Shown here: positions 4,482 through 5,356 of the stretch, one piece after another | Layout of the letters: each line of letters starts with the position of its first letter | How positions within the stretch are numbered: the stretch's first letter is position 1 | Assembly: GCA_023419655.1 (NCBI GenBank) | Contig: JAEZXP010000126.1 | Span: 1 to 5,356, forward strand | From: Bacillota bacterium | Lineage (GTDB): Bacteria > Bacillota > Clostridia > Lachnospirales > Lachnospiraceae | Direction: 5' to 3' | Length of the DNA stretch: 5,356 bases | Position numbers and translations under genes: made by a program | The notes under the pieces: generated by a model | Seen by the model: the letters and a program-made list of their open reading frames with translations, nothing else | Told to the model about the DNA's origin: nothing | Databases searched by the model: none

Positions 4482-5356
4482 ATGCTGCAGTTACTTGAAT
4501 TCAGAGAAAGAATTAAAAATCTTTATCAAAGGTATGACGCATACATTTTGCCTGTGATAAAGTTTATATTTGCATTTATAGCATTTCAGACGATTAACAG
4601 AGAAATTGGTTATGACGCAAGACTTAAGGCCCTGCCAATTGTTCTGGGAATTTCTTTGCTGAGTGCATTTACCCCATCAGCAGTTATGGTATTCCTGGCG
4701 GCTTTAATAGCCATGCTTCATGTATATTTTATATCTCCGATTTTGTCTGTTATCGTATTGGTCATTTTAATGATATTGTACTTTTTGTTCGTGAGATATA
4801 CGCCAAGACAGGGATATATACTATTGGCGATTCCGATTTTGTTCTTGTTAAAGATACCGTATATTATCCCGATTCTGCTTGGACTGGTATCAACACCCGT
4901 AGCCATGGTTCCTACAAGCTGCGGTGTGATAATTTATTTTCTGTTCCAGATTATAAAATCAACCGTAACCATGCAGACGAATATTTCCATAGAGGATATT
5001 ATACAGCTTTATACCCATGTCATTGACAGTCTGATAGGAAACCGCCAGATGATTATGACGGTAGTGATTTTTGCATTGATTATAATGGTCACTTATTTTA
5101 TCAGGAAAATGTCCTTTGATTATGCATTCGAGATTTCGATTCTGGCAGGAGGACTGACCAGTATTTTGGGATTTTTAATCAGTTACCTGATTCTTAATAA
5201 ATCAGACCAGATATTAAGTATGATTTTAGGAACCATCGTTTCTGTAGGCTTGGTTTATGTTATTCATTTCTTCCGGCTGACCCTGGATTATTCAGGGGTA
5301 GAGCATGCGCAATTTGAGGATGATGTATATTATTATTATGTAAAGGCTGTGCCGAA
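4482..5356 (+). CDS. Polytopic membrane protein of unknown function, 3' end beyond window (291 aa visible)
   Basis: The frame opens at an ATG with GGAGG at 4469-4473, 8 bases upstream, and stays open to the window edge. After an amphipathic basic start (MLQLLEFRERIKNLYQRYDA) I count about eight hydrophobic segments: residues 21-38, 50-66, 68-83 with 85-104 close behind, 111-132, 133-156, 190-207, 216-237 and 244-266, with some boundaries uncertain. Loops contain INREIGYDARLKALP (38-52), a Pro/Cys-bearing VSTPVAMVPTSCGVIIYF (136-153) and a polar stretch around 160-188. After the last helix comes an acidic, Tyr-rich cytosolic segment, HAQFEDDVYYYYVKAVP (275-291), where the window ends. No ABC, MFS or glycosyltransferase signature is evident. 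It follows the two-helix protein by 17 bases and is likely its partner. Function is not assigned. Confidence 0.88.
   Translation, partial: MLQLLEFRERIKNLYQRYDAYILPVIKFIFAFIAFQTINREIGYDARLKALPIVLGISLLSAFTPSAVMVFLAALIAMLHVYFISPILSVIVLVILMILYFLFVRYTPRQGYILLAIPILFLLKIPYIIPILLGLVSTPVAMVPTSCGVIIYFLFQIIKSTVTMQTNISIEDIIQLYTHVIDSLIGNRQMIMTVVIFALIIMVTYFIRKMSFDYAFEISILAGGLTSILGFLISYLILNKSDQILSMILGTIVSVGLVYVIHFFRLTLDYSGVEHAQFEDDVYYYYVKAVP

Noticed and set aside
4718..4906. Minus-strand 62-codon frame opposite the polytopic membrane protein
   Set aside because: It is a shadow of a continuous + strand frame with a good start and ribosome binding site.

Overview
The window reads as chromosomal DNA of a low-GC Clostridia bacterium. 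A motile Lachnospiraceae-type organism is the best guess, judging from strong AGGAGG ribosome binding sites, AT-rich spacers with Rho-independent terminators, and the flavour of the protein families. All six protein genes I support lie on the + strand. They fall into four transcription blocks separated by hairpins.

Block 1 (1-880) is the 3' half of lysS (class II lysyl-tRNA synthetase), cut by the left window edge. It ends in a perfect 16-bp hairpin whose T-rich side favours minus-strand termination. Just beyond it, on the minus strand, lies what may be the last 35 codons of a decayed or truncated gene (893-1000). The 305-nt gap 798-1102 therefore holds the terminator, a possible gene remnant and a sigma-A-like promoter.

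Block 2 (1026-2173) is a probable two-gene unit: an HD-domain phosphohydrolase (1103-1606) and a NimA-like flavin-binding split-barrel protein (1638-2117), closed by a classical terminator.

Block 3 (2191-3861) is the most interesting part. A sigma-28 (SigD)-like -10 element, CCGATAT, precedes two tightly coupled genes, one encoding a FlxA-like coiled-coil protein and the other a small protein whose second half resembles the C-terminal region of the flagellar cap protein FliD. I infer a stand-alone, flagellum-co-regulated two-gene unit outside any visible flagellar cluster. A long imperfect terminator hairpin ends it.

Block 4 (about 3902 to the right edge) encodes two membrane proteins of unknown function, one small with two helices (4063-4464) and one polytopic with about eight helices that runs off the window (4482-5356). 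The 313-nt gap before them (3750-4062) contains the block 3 terminator, a tandem TTGACA pair, and a perfect palindrome a few bases upstream of the ribosome binding site.

I saw no tRNA, rRNA, CRISPR array or transposase gene. Family assignments are from reading the translations, not from database searches.
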